From JASSUD01 sp031963445 (GTDB lineage Bacteria; Pseudomonadota; Gammaproteobacteria; Burkholderiales; Burkholderiaceae): a stretch of DNA of 64,000 bases. Shown in pieces: positions 7,552-17,019 of the stretch; the first letter of the stretch is position 1; each line of letters opens with the position of its first letter. The position numbers were made by a program, and so were the translations under genes. Below the pieces are notes generated by a model. The model ran no database searches, was not told the origin of the DNA, and worked only from the letters and a program-made list of their open reading frames with translations. Location: the NCBI GenBank assembly GCA_031963445.1, contig JASSUH010000001.1, forward strand, positions 2,294,001-2,358,000. The letters run 5' to 3'.

Positions 7552-9768
7552 TCAACGAACCAGCCAGTTTTTTACACGCGATTGCCAATGCATCGGTATA
7601 TGTTTGATGAGTTTGCGCAAATAGGATGCTCTACGTAGTTGCAAAAGTAGATTAAACAGCGTGTGCTTAAGGTATTGCAGCCACGCTCGACCTCTGGGGC
7701 AAATTGGAACGGTGCTATATTCCTGTGCCACTTCAAACGTCATTTTTCTCTGAAATAAGGCTTTCGTCTTTGGCAAATAATTAGCACGATAAAAATTTTG
7801 CTCGGACTTAACGTCGTCGATAGCTAACCTAGCTGGACTTAAGCCAGTGACAAAATGCTTAACTCGAATCTGTGTGAAGAAATCTAACCATTCGGCTGGC
7901 GCGCGATCCCAAGCACTAACCCACGTCCAATCTCGATTGGCTAATCTTTCCTGAAAAGCCCCCAAATCAGGCACCACCACCGGTAAACCTGCCTGGATAC
8001 AAGCGCTCAGCGTATAGCTATAAGTTTCTGGCCATTGCGCGGGAAACCAGACAATATCAGGCTGCACTTTATCTAATAAATCGATTAGATCAGCCTCTGC
8101 ATATTGACCATAAACAATTAGCTTCGCCTTAGATGAAGTAGCTAATGCGCGATAAGCGTAGCCTATTAAATGAAATTCAACTAACGCATTTTGTCGCTGG
8201 GCTTCAAGTGCAACTGCCTCTAAGATATCCGCTCCTTTGATTGGACTAAGTGCACCAATCACACATACACGCAGCACGGCATGATGTGCAATGAGTTTAG
8301 AAGTAGGTTGAGGTACAGCGCGGTCTTCCAGATCACGATGGGGGACTACATGAATTTTTACTTCAGGCAAGACCTGGTTTAATCGCTTAGCAGCATCTTC
8401 ACTGGGTGCCATGCAATAACGCGCTTGACTTAAAAACGCACGAGATTGACTGCGCCAAGCTTCAATATCAATGCTTGTTTGAGGCAAAAAGCTTTTTAGA
8501 CAACGCTTGCACTGTTCAACCCCTTCTAAAGCGCAATAACGATTATCAGATTGGGTTAATGAGATACGTGGACAAATTGCATAAAAATCATGTGCCGTGA
8601 AATCGTAGCTAACACCGAGTTGATCTGCCAATTGTCTGATAGCAGCAGAATGGTCAACGAAATGGTGATAATGAATATGCGCCACCCCCAAATCTCGCAA
8701 AGCTTTAAGCAATTTATCTTGTTGTTGTGGAAACAAAAAATAAAGCTGAAAAATCTCATCTTTAGCGATCCACTCCAGCTGTACTTGGCCACCTGGGTAA
8801 GGGCGTAAGACGAAAATATTAGCCTTGCTTGCAAGCGATTCTGCTAACTCTTGCACATGCCGCTCTGTGCCACCTCCACGCGCATGCGTAACAAACAATA
8901 AGGCGGGTTTTTGGCTCTGATGAATGCGGCAAAAATCAACCGCTAAACGAGCAGGACGAGCCGCATCTTGCAATATATGGCGGCCTACTAACACTTCATA
9001 GTTAGGGTGCAAAGCCTGCATTTTTTCTAATGCAGCTTGCTTGCGTGGGTTACTGCTTGCTTCAAAGCTAACACCGCCCACATGGCGTACAAAGACATCC
9101 AACGCTAGTAAATGTTTCCAGCCTCGTTTATGCGCACGCATACAGAAATCATTTTCTTCTCCATAGCCTTTACCGAAATGATGCGCATCAAACAAACCCA
9201 CATCATTTAAAGCGTCACGGCGAATATACATACAGAAGCCGATCGCGGTCGGAATATTTATCGTGCGATAAGCATTAGCTTCTTTAAATAAAAGATCTAG
9301 CTTGGCGGTATCAAAACCTTGCGGCAATGGATTATCTTGACAAAAATGAGGGTAGCTACAAATCGTTGCGTTATTAGAAAAAGGAGTCACACTGCCCACT
9401 GATGGCGCTGAGTAAGCGGCTCTTTGCAAACGATCGAGCCAATCGTTAGCTACTTCGGCATCACTATTAAGTAATACGACATCATGCTCTGTACCTAGCT
9501 CCATGCCACGATTAACCGTTTGCACAAAGCCCAAGTTTTGCTCATTTTCTAGCAACAATAAACGTGAGTCTTGTGCCTTTAGCTCATGCAGATATTGAGT
9601 AATCTCTGAGTCAGGACTCGCATCATTAATGACTACCAAACGAAAAGGTACGCTAGCTTTACTGGCGAGAACCGAACTAATACACCTTTGCGTATCAGCC
9701 AAGCCAAGATAGACAGGCACAATAATGTCGACCATTCGCTGGCGCTCAGAAGGAGAAAAATCTGCCAT
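7552..9768 (-). CDS. Two-domain glycosyltransferase (GT2 + GT4-like)
   Basis: 738 aa. Residues about 12-250 are a GT-A family 2 domain: MVDIIVPVYLGL, VVINDASPDS, NLGFVQTVNRGM, VVLLNSDAEV with the metal-binding DxD-like site, and the ENDFCMRAHKRGW acidic motif. From about residue 287 a GT-B domain begins (PALLFVTHARGGGTERHV) and ends with CVIGALSPIKGADIL and PAQWPETYSYTLSACIQAGLPVVVP. Such fusions add two successive sugars to an O-chain. The ORF follows the next glycosyltransferase by 9 bases, so they are co-transcribed. The cytosolic side of the inner membrane is the likely site. ATG at 9768 is kept; the internal Met-12 is a weaker alternative. Confidence 0.82.
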   Translation of the reverse strand: MADFSPSERQRMVDIIVPVYLGLADTQRCISSVLASKASVPFRLVVINDASPDSEITQYLHELKAQDSRLLLLENEQNLGFVQTVNRGMELGTEHDVVLLNSDAEVANDWLDRLQRAAYSAPSVGSVTPFSNNATICSYPHFCQDNPLPQGFDTAKLDLLFKEANAYRTINIPTAIGFCMYIRRDALNDVGLFDAHHFGKGYGEENDFCMRAHKRGWKHLLALDVFVRHVGGVSFEASSNPRKQAALEKMQALHPNYEVLVGRHILQDAARPARLAVDFCRIHQSQKPALLFVTHARGGGTERHVQELAESLASKANIFVLRPYPGGQVQLEWIAKDEIFQLYFLFPQQQDKLLKALRDLGVAHIHYHHFVDHSAAIRQLADQLGVSYDFTAHDFYAICPRISLTQSDNRYCALEGVEQCKRCLKSFLPQTSIDIEAWRSQSRAFLSQARYCMAPSEDAAKRLNQVLPEVKIHVVPHRDLEDRAVPQPTSKLIAHHAVLRVCVIGALSPIKGADILEAVALEAQRQNALVEFHLIGYAYRALATSSKAKLIVYGQYAEADLIDLLDKVQPDIVWFPAQWPETYSYTLSACIQAGLPVVVPDLGAFQERLANRDWTWVSAWDRAPAEWLDFFTQIRVKHFVTGLSPARLAIDDVKSEQNFYRANYLPKTKALFQRKMTFEVAQEYSTVPICPRGRAWLQYLKHTLFNLLLQLRRASYLRKLIKHIPMHWQSRVKNWLVR

Positions 9769-9777
9769 AAATTAAAT

Positions 9778-10596
9778 CTAAATAAAGCGCCAGCCAAAGC
9801 GATTAAAAAATTTAAAAGCCGACGTGCAAAAAAGGAAAATGTGCCGCCATCCTTTGCGCGCCGCACCACCGCCTAGATGAACAATGCGCACAGAAGGGAC
9901 ATAGGCATTTTTTGTTATAGTTGTGGCCCTTAGGCTGAGGTCATTATCTTCAAAATAAAGGAAATAACGAGGATCAAACCCTTTCAGTTGTTTGAGCAAA
10001 GCCGTACGAAACAACATAAAACAGCCGCTGACCATCGGTAAATCGTAAGAGACCTCTGAGTCATTGATCACATCGCGCATTTCATAGTGCGCAAGTCTTT
10101 GCTCAAAACGCTCACGCCAACTCGCTGGCGCAAAACCACGCAGAAAGAGATCAAAAAGAGTGGGATAGCGCCGACATAGATACTGCATCTTGCCGTGTTG
10201 ATCTAACGCCTGGGGAGCAAGTAGGCCGACTGATAAATGATTTTTTAAGAAAGCTAACGCGTTAACCAACGCCATCCGCTCTATCATCACATCTGGATTA
10301 AGAATCAGATGGTAGTGGTGTTTGGTCCGCTGTATCGCCAGGTTGTGGGCTCTACCGTAACCGACGTTTCCTTGGCCTTCGATAATTTCAAATGCCACAT
10401 CTGCTGGTGCCCATTGCATACAGCCTGTTTTTTCTGAGAGCGTAAATGGCGACGGATTGTTGTTGACCAAAAACAGCGTTGGATGAATGCTATTGTCGTA
10501 TTCACGTAAAGCACGTAACGCATCAGCAAGATGCTTCAGCGTTGCTTCCAATATATCCGTTGTGGAATCAAAAAAGACGATTGAAATAGATAACAA
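9778..10596 (-). CDS. Family 2 glycosyltransferase, rhamnosyltransferase-like
   Basis: 272 aa, single GT2 domain like WbbL/RfbN rhamnosyltransferases: GNVGYGRAHNLAI, HLILNPDVMIE (DxD equivalent), a PMVSGCFMLFRTALL segment, and GFDPRYFLYFEDNDLSLRAT with the catalytic acidic cluster. Rhamnosyltransferase is suggested by this pattern and by the adjacent rfbBACD genes making dTDP-L-rhamnose; the acceptor is unknown. It lies between rfbD (87-base gap) and the two-domain glycosyltransferase (9-base gap) on the same strand. Confidence 0.8.
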   Translation of the reverse strand: MLSISIVFFDSTTDILEATLKHLADALRALREYDNSIHPTLFLVNNNPSPFTLSEKTGCMQWAPADVAFEIIEGQGNVGYGRAHNLAIQRTKHHYHLILNPDVMIERMALVNALAFLKNHLSVGLLAPQALDQHGKMQYLCRRYPTLFDLFLRGFAPASWRERFEQRLAHYEMRDVINDSEVSYDLPMVSGCFMLFRTALLKQLKGFDPRYFLYFEDNDLSLRATTITKNAYVPSVRIVHLGGGAARKGWRHIFLFCTSAFKFFNRFGWRFI

Positions 10597-10617
10597 CTTA
10601 TTACTCTCAATGAGTGC

Positions 10618-10691
10618 GCAAGAGCCTGTTTAAAATTTTTCTAATAAGGCGCGCAATTGATTATCTTGCTGTTCCTGATTTATTCAGCGCT
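10618..10691. repeat. Half palindromic element at the rfbD 3' end
   Basis: The gap after rfbD holds the word AGAGCCTGTTTAAAA and then CCTGATTTATTCAGCGCT, which matches one arm of the family 2a element. The TGA stop of rfbD (10684-10686) lies inside this arm. No matching second arm is seen. Confidence 0.6.
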
Positions 10692-11583
10692 GTTCTAGCA
10701 TCTCAGCCAACGTCGACTGCACTGCCTCACGCCAATCTGGTGCATGCAAGTTGAAGCGTTCAATCAACTTTGAGCGCGCTAGGCTAACTTTCTGCGGCCG
10801 TTGCGTAAGACTTGCGTAGGCACTGGTTGAGATAGGTTGTACCGACGTGACTTTCAGCGTGTTCTCCGGCAAGAGTGCACGAGCGCTTTGGATAATGGTC
10901 TGCGCAAACTCATACCAACTAGTTAAGCCACACGCCGTCAAATTAAAAATACCGCTAGTAAAACGGCCAGCCTGCCGCTCAGTCATCGCTTGTCGAATAA
11001 TATGTGCGGTCATATCGGCAATCATACGAGCGTTAGTCGGTGTTCCTATTTGGTCATCGACTACCTGGAGGGTTTCGCGCTCAGTGGCCAGGCGCAACAT
11101 GGTGCGCAAAAAATTCTGGCCACGATTCGCATAGACCCAGCTGGTACGGAAGATTAGCCAATCTCCACCCATTGCTTGAATGGCTTTTTCGCCAGCTAAT
11201 TTGCTGCGTCCATAAGCATTAACAGGGGCGGGTTTATCCGCTTCGGTATATTCACCAGATTTAGTGCCATCAAACACATAATCGGTCGAATAGTGAATCA
11301 ATAAAATGTGCTGTCGTTGTGCCACCTGTGCCAACGCAGCGACGGCTTCTCCATTAATACAGGTGGCAAGCTCTTCTTCGTATTCTGCTCGATCTACTGC
11401 TGTGTAAGCAGAGGCGTTCACAATAACATCTGGCTGAATTTTCTCAATCAGACTAATCAGAGATTGGGGCCGAGAAAAATCGGCTTGCGTGCGATCGCAG
11501 CCAATCACTTCACCCAATACAGCAAGACTGCGCATTAACTCCCAGCCAACTTGCCCATTGCGTCCGGTTACGAGAATTCTCAT
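10684..11583 (-). CDS. rfbD: dTDP-4-dehydrorhamnose reductase
   Basis: 299 aa, last step of dTDP-L-rhamnose synthesis (NADPH-dependent reduction of dTDP-4-keto-L-rhamnose). Short-chain dehydrogenase features are visible: the N-terminal GRNGQVGWEL nucleotide-binding loop, VNASAYTAVDRAE, the STDYVFDG motif, and the catalytic YGRSK. Length fits the family. The start overlaps the rfbC stop by 4 bases. The stop codon lies inside a half palindromic element, so the last residues (LEQR) may have been reset by the insertion. Confidence 0.95.
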   Translation of the reverse strand: MRILVTGRNGQVGWELMRSLAVLGEVIGCDRTQADFSRPQSLISLIEKIQPDVIVNASAYTAVDRAEYEEELATCINGEAVAALAQVAQRQHILLIHYSTDYVFDGTKSGEYTEADKPAPVNAYGRSKLAGEKAIQAMGGDWLIFRTSWVYANRGQNFLRTMLRLATERETLQVVDDQIGTPTNARMIADMTAHIIRQAMTERQAGRFTSGIFNLTACGLTSWYEFAQTIIQSARALLPENTLKVTSVQPISTSAYASLTQRPQKVSLARSKLIERFNLHAPDWREAVQSTLAEMLEQR

Positions 11584-12128
11584 AGCGCTTCAGCATTAGC
11601 TAGCGTACTGGCTTGCCGATCTTTTTGTGCAAGCAACGGTTCGGTATGCAGCGGCCAATCGATACCAATTGTCGAGTCGTTCCATAAAATGCTGCGCTCA
11701 TACTCTGGGTACCAATAGTCTGTCGTTTTATATAAAAACTCCGCCGTTTCAGAAATCACTAAAAAGCCATGCGCGAAGCCTTCGGGAATCCATAATTGGC
11801 GCTTGTTTTCTGCCGATAAATGCACCCCCACCCATTGGCCAAAATTAGGCGAGTTTTTGCGGATATCGACTGCGACATCAAATATTTCGCCAGCGATCAC
11901 GCGCACTAATTTGCCCTGCGGACGCTGGATTTGATAATGCAGCCCCCGCAATACATGCTTAGCCGAATGCGAATGGTTATCCTGCACAAATTGCACATCT
12001 ACCGCGAGATCTTGATTAAATTCACGGGCGTTAAAGCTTTCAAAGAAAAAACCGCGCGCGTCTGCGAAAACCTGAGGCTCAATAATTTTGACTTCAGGCA
12101 AGGCAGTGGCCGTGATCTGCTTAATCAT
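11580..12128 (-). CDS. rfbC: dTDP-4-dehydrorhamnose 3,5-epimerase
   Basis: 182 aa, cupin-type epimerase converting dTDP-4-keto-6-deoxyglucose to dTDP-4-keto-L-rhamnose. Characteristic elements are ADARGFFFESFNAREF, QDNHSHSAKHVLRGLHYQ (containing the catalytic histidine), GKLVRVIAGEIFDVAVDIR and PEGFAHGFLV. It has 4-base overlaps with both rfbA upstream and rfbD downstream, so the three are translationally coupled. Length is standard. Confidence 0.96.
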   Translation of the reverse strand: MIKQITATALPEVKIIEPQVFADARGFFFESFNAREFNQDLAVDVQFVQDNHSHSAKHVLRGLHYQIQRPQGKLVRVIAGEIFDVAVDIRKNSPNFGQWVGVHLSAENKRQLWIPEGFAHGFLVISETAEFLYKTTDYWYPEYERSILWNDSTIGIDWPLHTEPLLAQKDRQASTLANAEAL

Positions 12129-13006
12129 GCAGCTTGCTCCACCAAAAGATTTTGCAAATACTTTCCGTAATTATTTTTTAGGAGTGGCGCGGCCAAACGC
12201 TGCAACTGTTCGGCATCAATCCAACCTTGTCGATAAGCAATTTCTTCAGGGCAAGCGATCATGAATCCCTGACGCTTTTGTAACGCAGCGACAAAAACGG
12301 TAGCCTCAACTAATGCCTCTGGGGTGCCTGTGTCCAACCAGGCGCAGCCACGTCCCATTAGCTCCACCGTGAGCTGCCCTTGCTGTAGATAACGTAAATT
12401 AACGTCTGTAATCTCCAGTTCGCCGCGTACCGAAGGCTTAAGATCCGCAGCGATATCGCATACCTGCGTGTCATAGAAGTAAAGCCCGGTTACCGCATAG
12501 TGAGAACGAGGTTTAGTCGGCTTTTCTTCAATCGATATAGCGCGAAAGGAAGGATCAAATTCAACCACACCATAACGCTCTGGGTCATGCACATGGTACG
12601 CAAACACAGTTGCGCCAGCTTCGCGTTGCTTCGCCTCTTTGAGTTGCTGAGCAAGATTGTGGCCATGAAAAATATTGTCACCCAACACCAATGACACGGG
12701 CTGGTTATTAATAAAATCACGTCCAATTAAGAAAGCTTGCGCCAATCCATCGGGCGAAGGTTGCACTGCATACTGAAGGTTCAATCCCCACTGACTGCCA
12801 TCGCCAAGCATGGATTGAAAGCGCGGCATATCATGTGGGGTGGTGATAATTAAGATATCTCTAATATCTGCTGTCATTAAGGTTGACAGCGGGTAATAAA
12901 TCATCGGCTTGTCATAGATTGGCAACAGCTGTTTCGATACCGCTTGGGTAGCAGGATACAGTCGCGTGCCTTGGCCTCCAGCGAGAATGATGCCTTTATA
13001 TGCCAT
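12125..13006 (-). CDS. rfbA: Glucose-1-phosphate thymidylyltransferase
   Basis: 293 aa, makes dTDP-glucose from dTTP and glucose-1-phosphate, the entry step of the rhamnose pathway. Visible motifs are the GGQGTRLYPAT nucleotide loop, KQLLPIYDKPMIYYPLSTLM, LVLGDNIFHGH with the catalytic Asp, and IEEKPTKPRS. Length and motifs match RmlA. It lies 34 bases after rfbB and overlaps rfbC by 4 bases. RmlA enzymes are feedback-inhibited by dTDP-rhamnose. Confidence 0.96.
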   Translation of the reverse strand: MAYKGIILAGGQGTRLYPATQAVSKQLLPIYDKPMIYYPLSTLMTADIRDILIITTPHDMPRFQSMLGDGSQWGLNLQYAVQPSPDGLAQAFLIGRDFINNQPVSLVLGDNIFHGHNLAQQLKEAKQREAGATVFAYHVHDPERYGVVEFDPSFRAISIEEKPTKPRSHYAVTGLYFYDTQVCDIAADLKPSVRGELEITDVNLRYLQQGQLTVELMGRGCAWLDTGTPEALVEATVFVAALQKRQGFMIACPEEIAYRQGWIDAEQLQRLAAPLLKNNYGKYLQNLLVEQAA

Positions 13007-13040
13007 TAGTTAACTCCTAGTATCAATTCTGATGGCCCAC

Positions 13041-14105
13041 TTATTGTCCATTGTTTGCACCATGCACTTCTGCCCAACGACGATATTCGCCTGAGGTGAT
13101 TTCCTGTCTCCATTGCTCATGATCAAGATACCAAAGCAATGTTTTGGTGAGGCCCGTCTCAAACGTTTCTGTCGGTTGCCAACCTAGCTCACGCTTAATC
13201 TTTGTGGCATCGATCGCATAACGGCGATCATGCCCTAAGCGATCTTTGACTAACACAACTTGCTCTGCATATGAACCCGAGGCCTTTGGCTTTATTTGAT
13301 CAAGCAGTGCGCATATCATGTGCACCACATCAAGGTTCGTTTTTTGATTGTCGCCACCAATGTTGTAGGTATCCCCACAACGGCCATGCGCTAATACTTG
13401 CCGAATAGCTGCACAATGATCTTTTACATAGAGCCAGTCACGTACGTTTTGGCCATCTCCATAAATTGGCAAAGGCCGACCTGCTAGTGCGTTGGTAATC
13501 ATCAGCGGAATCAATTTTTCTGGAAATTGATACGGGCCATAATTATTTGTGCAATGCACAGTCAACGTTGGCAAGCCATAGGTATGGTGATAGGCTCGTA
13601 CAAAATGGTCGGAACTTGCTTTAGACGCTGAATAAGGACTATTCGGCGCATAAGGTGTCAGCTCAGAAAAAGATGGCTCATCGGCTTTAAGAGAGCCATA
13701 TACTTCATCGGTCGAAATATGCAAAAAACGAAACGCAGCTTGCTCTGCCTGCGCCAGGTTATGCCAGTAAGCACGGGCGGCTTCGAGCAACGTAAAAGTG
13801 CCCACTACATTGGTTTGCACAAAATCAGTTGGCGCTTCAATTGAGCGATCAACATGGCTTTCTGCTGCAAAATGAAGCACTGCGCGCGGCTTATGCTGGG
13901 TAAATAGCTTATCTAACGCGGCGCGATCATTAATATCCACGCAGGCAAAGATATGCCGCTCATCCTGCTGTAAAGTGCGCAGATTATTAAAATTTCCAGC
14001 GTAAGTTAGCTTATCAACATTCACCACTGATTCATTTGAATTAGCGAACCATTCAAGCAGAAAATTAGCGCCAATAAAGCCAGCTCCGCCTGTAATTAAA
14101 AGCAT
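13041..14105 (-). CDS. rfbB: dTDP-glucose 4,6-dehydratase
   Basis: 354 aa, NAD-dependent extended SDR forming dTDP-4-keto-6-deoxyglucose. Motifs: TGGAGFIGANF at the N-terminus, HFAAESHVDRSI, STDEVYGSL, the catalytic YSASKASSDHFV, and NNYGPYQFPEKLIPLM. First gene of the rfbB-A-C-D operon, reading toward the glycosyltransferases. Its promoter should lie in 14106-14240; no clear consensus boxes were seen there. Confidence 0.96.
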   Translation of the reverse strand: MLLITGGAGFIGANFLLEWFANSNESVVNVDKLTYAGNFNNLRTLQQDERHIFACVDINDRAALDKLFTQHKPRAVLHFAAESHVDRSIEAPTDFVQTNVVGTFTLLEAARAYWHNLAQAEQAAFRFLHISTDEVYGSLKADEPSFSELTPYAPNSPYSASKASSDHFVRAYHHTYGLPTLTVHCTNNYGPYQFPEKLIPLMITNALAGRPLPIYGDGQNVRDWLYVKDHCAAIRQVLAHGRCGDTYNIGGDNQKTNLDVVHMICALLDQIKPKASGSYAEQVVLVKDRLGHDRRYAIDATKIKRELGWQPTETFETGLTKTLLWYLDHEQWRQEITSGEYRRWAEVHGANNGQ

Positions 14106-14242
14106 ATTTCTCTCGTTTATTTATTTAATTTTTTGTATTGCACCGTTATGAGGTCATTTAGAAATTCTTTAATAGGCCATTATAAAAAGCCAGCATGCCT
14201 TATCAGTAGGGTTAAAACTCTTAAAGCTTCTCGCATATTTTC

Positions 14243-14371
14243 TTAAAGGAACCTTTGCATAATTCCTGTGGCAAGGAATGTCGGTGTAGACAGTACACTA
14301 GTACCCAGTGAAAAGAGGGAGGCCTCAGTTGATTATCCTGCCGCGACAGAGGTTAGGCAGAGGCTCCTTAA
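14243..14371. repeat. Palindromic element, family 2b (TTAAGGAACCTCTGCATAA type)
   Basis: About 129 bp in the 398-base divergent gap between rfbB and apaH. The left end TTAAAGGAACCTTTGCATAA pairs with the right end GTTAGGCAGAGGCTCCTTAA. The interior (GTACACTAGTACCCAGTG and AGGCCTC) shares words with the family 2a elements. The rest of the gap shows nothing recognisable. Confidence 0.75.
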
Positions 14372-14503
14372 ATGCTTGATTATCTAAAGATAGCCTATGA
14401 GCTTAGCGAATAGAAAAGAAATATAAGAATAATGCAGACGTATTGGACAAATTGCTAAGCCTCATCGACTACAATCTTTGAATTAAATTTAAACCTTATA
14501 GCC

Positions 14504-15349
14504 ATGCACTTGCCTGAGCAAACTGATTATTTATCTCAAATTCCATTGGCTATTGGTGACGTACAAGGTTGCCGCACTGCTTTACAGCGTTTACTCGCCA
14601 AAGCTAATCCTGCCTTGAATACCCCTATTTGGTTCACTGGCGATGTAATCAATCGTGGCACTGATTCGCTCGGGGCATTACGCGACGTGATCAGTCTAGG
14701 GGCAAGAGCGATTACTGTACTAGGCAACCATGAATTGCACTTACTAGGGATTGCCGCCGGCGTACGGCAAGCGCATACAGGAGATACGCTTAACGAGATT
14801 CTCGAGGCTCCTGATGCGGTTGAACTTATCGATTGGATCAGACACCGACCCCTTGCGCATTATGCAAATGGCATGCTGCTCGTGCACGCGGGCGTTTTGC
14901 CGCAGTGGGATCTTAAACAGACACTGGCACTAGCCAATGAACTTGAAACTGCGTTGCGTGCACCGAATTGGAAAACGCATATTCAATATTTGTTTGGCCC
15001 TCAACCAGAGCATTGGCATGATGCACTTAGAGGTTATGAACGCTTGCGGATGATTGCCAACGTTTTCACGCGCATTCGTTTTTGCCATGCAGATGGTAGC
15101 TTAGAACTTGGAACGAAAAGCGCGCCTGATAACGCATCCACTCATTTAATACCTTGGTTTGACGTACCAGGCCGACGCACTGATGGCACCACTATTGTGT
15201 TTGGTCATTGGGCCGCACTTGGCCTGATGCTGCGTGACAATTTATGTGGACTCGATAGTGGCTGTGTGTGGGGCAAACAATTAAGCGCCGTGTCACTCCA
15301 CCCTAACCCAACGCAGCGCAGCGTAACGCAGGTAGATTGCTCCGATTAA
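14504..15349 (+). CDS. apaH: Symmetrical bis(5'-nucleosyl)-tetraphosphatase
   Basis: 281 aa, hydrolyses diadenosine tetraphosphate (Ap4A) to two ADP, a stress alarmone control step in the cytosol. The metallophosphatase motifs are intact: AIGDVQGC, WFTGDVINRG, LGNHELHLLG, and the later histidines in LLVHAGVLPQWD and FGHWAALG. Length matches ApaH. The ATG at 14504 gives a slightly longer N-terminus than the usual start just before the AIGD motif, but no better start follows. Confidence 0.93.
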   Translation: MHLPEQTDYLSQIPLAIGDVQGCRTALQRLLAKANPALNTPIWFTGDVINRGTDSLGALRDVISLGARAITVLGNHELHLLGIAAGVRQAHTGDTLNEILEAPDAVELIDWIRHRPLAHYANGMLLVHAGVLPQWDLKQTLALANELETALRAPNWKTHIQYLFGPQPEHWHDALRGYERLRMIANVFTRIRFCHADGSLELGTKSAPDNASTHLIPWFDVPGRRTDGTTIVFGHWAALGLMLRDNLCGLDSGCVWGKQLSAVSLHPNPTQRSVTQVDCSD

Positions 15350-15536
15350 CTGCCTGTTAGACAATGTGCCAACAGATTCTAAGAATTCTCTATTTTCGAG
15401 CAGAGATACGTTAAACCTTGCTTAGCGCCTATACAATATTTTTCCACGCTGCCTGAGTTGTTCTGTATTGGCCCTTAATCTGCATAATTTCTCGCATGCT
15501 TGGCTGTGCCATACAATAAAAACAAGCATCATAAAT

Positions 15537-17015
15537 ATGTTAGGCCTCTATCCCCCTCTTATCTTTTCTCATTTAACGACGCGTTTTACTCAACAGACCA
15601 AAGCTTCCCCTACGCCTAATAAAGGTCAGCCGTCATCAAATACGCCTGTTACGTTGTCTAATTTGGGAAACAGCCCACTGTGCGCTAGATTGAAAAGTAG
15701 CCTGCTAACAAAATTAGCAGAAAAAATTCTCGTTCTATCTAATCATGGATTACAAAAGGATAGCCCTCCTATCACCACTAAACTTGAGCGCAGCAAATCT
15801 TATTTTGATTTCATCAGATCAAAGTTAACGGGTCCGAGAGAAAAATCTTTAGTGCACGCCGCTCAGCAGCAGCAAGCGATTGATCCGCTGCTCCAAAATA
15901 TCAGCGATCTACCAATAGAAATTCAAAAAATGATTGGGGATGTACAGGACACTCGTCTTTTATATTGGCAAGCCCATACGATTCCTACTCATCAAAATAA
16001 ACCCGCTTATTTTCTACGGGATGAAAATGATCAACCTGTGTTAGATGACCGTAATCAAGCTGTGCAGGTGCCATACTATCGATATCATTTGTTAGCTCGC
16101 CGTAGCATTCCTCTTGAGTATCAGCAGCAAATATTAGTGAGGGACCCTCAACTCTATAAACTCTTTTGCAATACTCAATTTCGCACAAAGTTAGTCGCCC
16201 AGTTTGCGCAAAAACCGCTTACGCAAATCGCTATCGATACGAACATACAACAATGCGCATTACTTTTATTTTTTTTACGAACGAAAGAAGAAGCTGCACT
16301 AGAACAATGCCAGCGTATCGTAGATATATTTGAAAGTTATCTCACCCAGGCACAGCCTGAAATAGTGGAACAGGCGCTCGTGGAATTAATTCAATACTTG
16401 CCCTGCTTCCCTCACGTTAATGCACTGCAATTACGGGTTATAAAACTGGTTAAACCTCTGTTGTCCATATCTAACTATCAGGCTGCGCCAACCTGGGCTG
16501 GAATAGTGTGTGCGAATTTGGCCCTGATTGAAAATATCTTGTCGATACAGGCCTGTCTCTTGAGCAGAATGTATGTCAAGCAGCACGGACAGCAGATCAT
16601 CGACTACCTACAACAGATAACCCGGCGTCTGCCAAGAAATAATGAGAGAAGCAATGAGCTCATTCTTTTAGCTCGTCTGCGCAATTACTCACTATTAAAC
16701 ACGAAGGATTCTTTTCTACAGAATCAAGTTTCACAAATCGTGAGCAAAAATCTATCGAAAATAAGAGAAGAGCTAGAAGGTATTATCCAGACCTTTCGAT
16801 CTGCCCCTTCCCAAAAATTGAATAGCCTCGTCAAAATATTGCAGTTGCGCACTTTGCTTACTGAAGCGCAAAGAATTGAAGTATCAAGAATAATGATAAC
16901 GAATGTGAGACACCTGCCTAAAGCACTATGGACTCAGCTTTTGCCCTTCTTACATCGGCAACGGCCACAGGTTGGTTCAAGCACCGGCATTCCTACTGAG
17001 CATCCCCAGGTTTAA
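15537..17015 (+). CDS. Novel helical protein with F-box-like and YW-TIPT motifs
   Basis: 492 aa from ATG at 15537. An in-frame TTG at 15468 would add 23 residues, but ATG is preferred; neither has a strong Shine-Dalgarno. The first 100 residues are Ser/Thr/Pro/Gln-rich and look disordered. Residues about 124-133 read DLPIEIQKMI, reminiscent of the start of an F-box, followed at 140-151 by RLLYWQAHTIPT. The same motif (RVAYWLAWTIPT) occurs at the same kind of place in the protein at 44446-46395, so the two are paralogues. The rest is strongly alpha-helical, HEAT/armadillo-like in feel. No signal peptide. It sits between apaH and pyrC' (convergent, 4-base gap). Function unknown; an effector role is inference. 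Confidence 0.7.
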   Translation: MLGLYPPLIFSHLTTRFTQQTKASPTPNKGQPSSNTPVTLSNLGNSPLCARLKSSLLTKLAEKILVLSNHGLQKDSPPITTKLERSKSYFDFIRSKLTGPREKSLVHAAQQQQAIDPLLQNISDLPIEIQKMIGDVQDTRLLYWQAHTIPTHQNKPAYFLRDENDQPVLDDRNQAVQVPYYRYHLLARRSIPLEYQQQILVRDPQLYKLFCNTQFRTKLVAQFAQKPLTQIAIDTNIQQCALLLFFLRTKEEAALEQCQRIVDIFESYLTQAQPEIVEQALVELIQYLPCFPHVNALQLRVIKLVKPLLSISNYQAAPTWAGIVCANLALIENILSIQACLLSRMYVKQHGQQIIDYLQQITRRLPRNNERSNELILLARLRNYSLLNTKDSFLQNQVSQIVSKNLSKIREELEGIIQTFRSAPSQKLNSLVKILQLRTLLTEAQRIEVSRIMITNVRHLPKALWTQLLPFLHRQRPQVGSSTGIPTEHPQV

Positions 17016-17019
17016 CGCT

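Noticed and set aside
8406..8834. Overlapping open frames on both strands within the two-domain glycosyltransferase
   Set aside because: They overlap a well-supported long gene and encode no recognisable protein.
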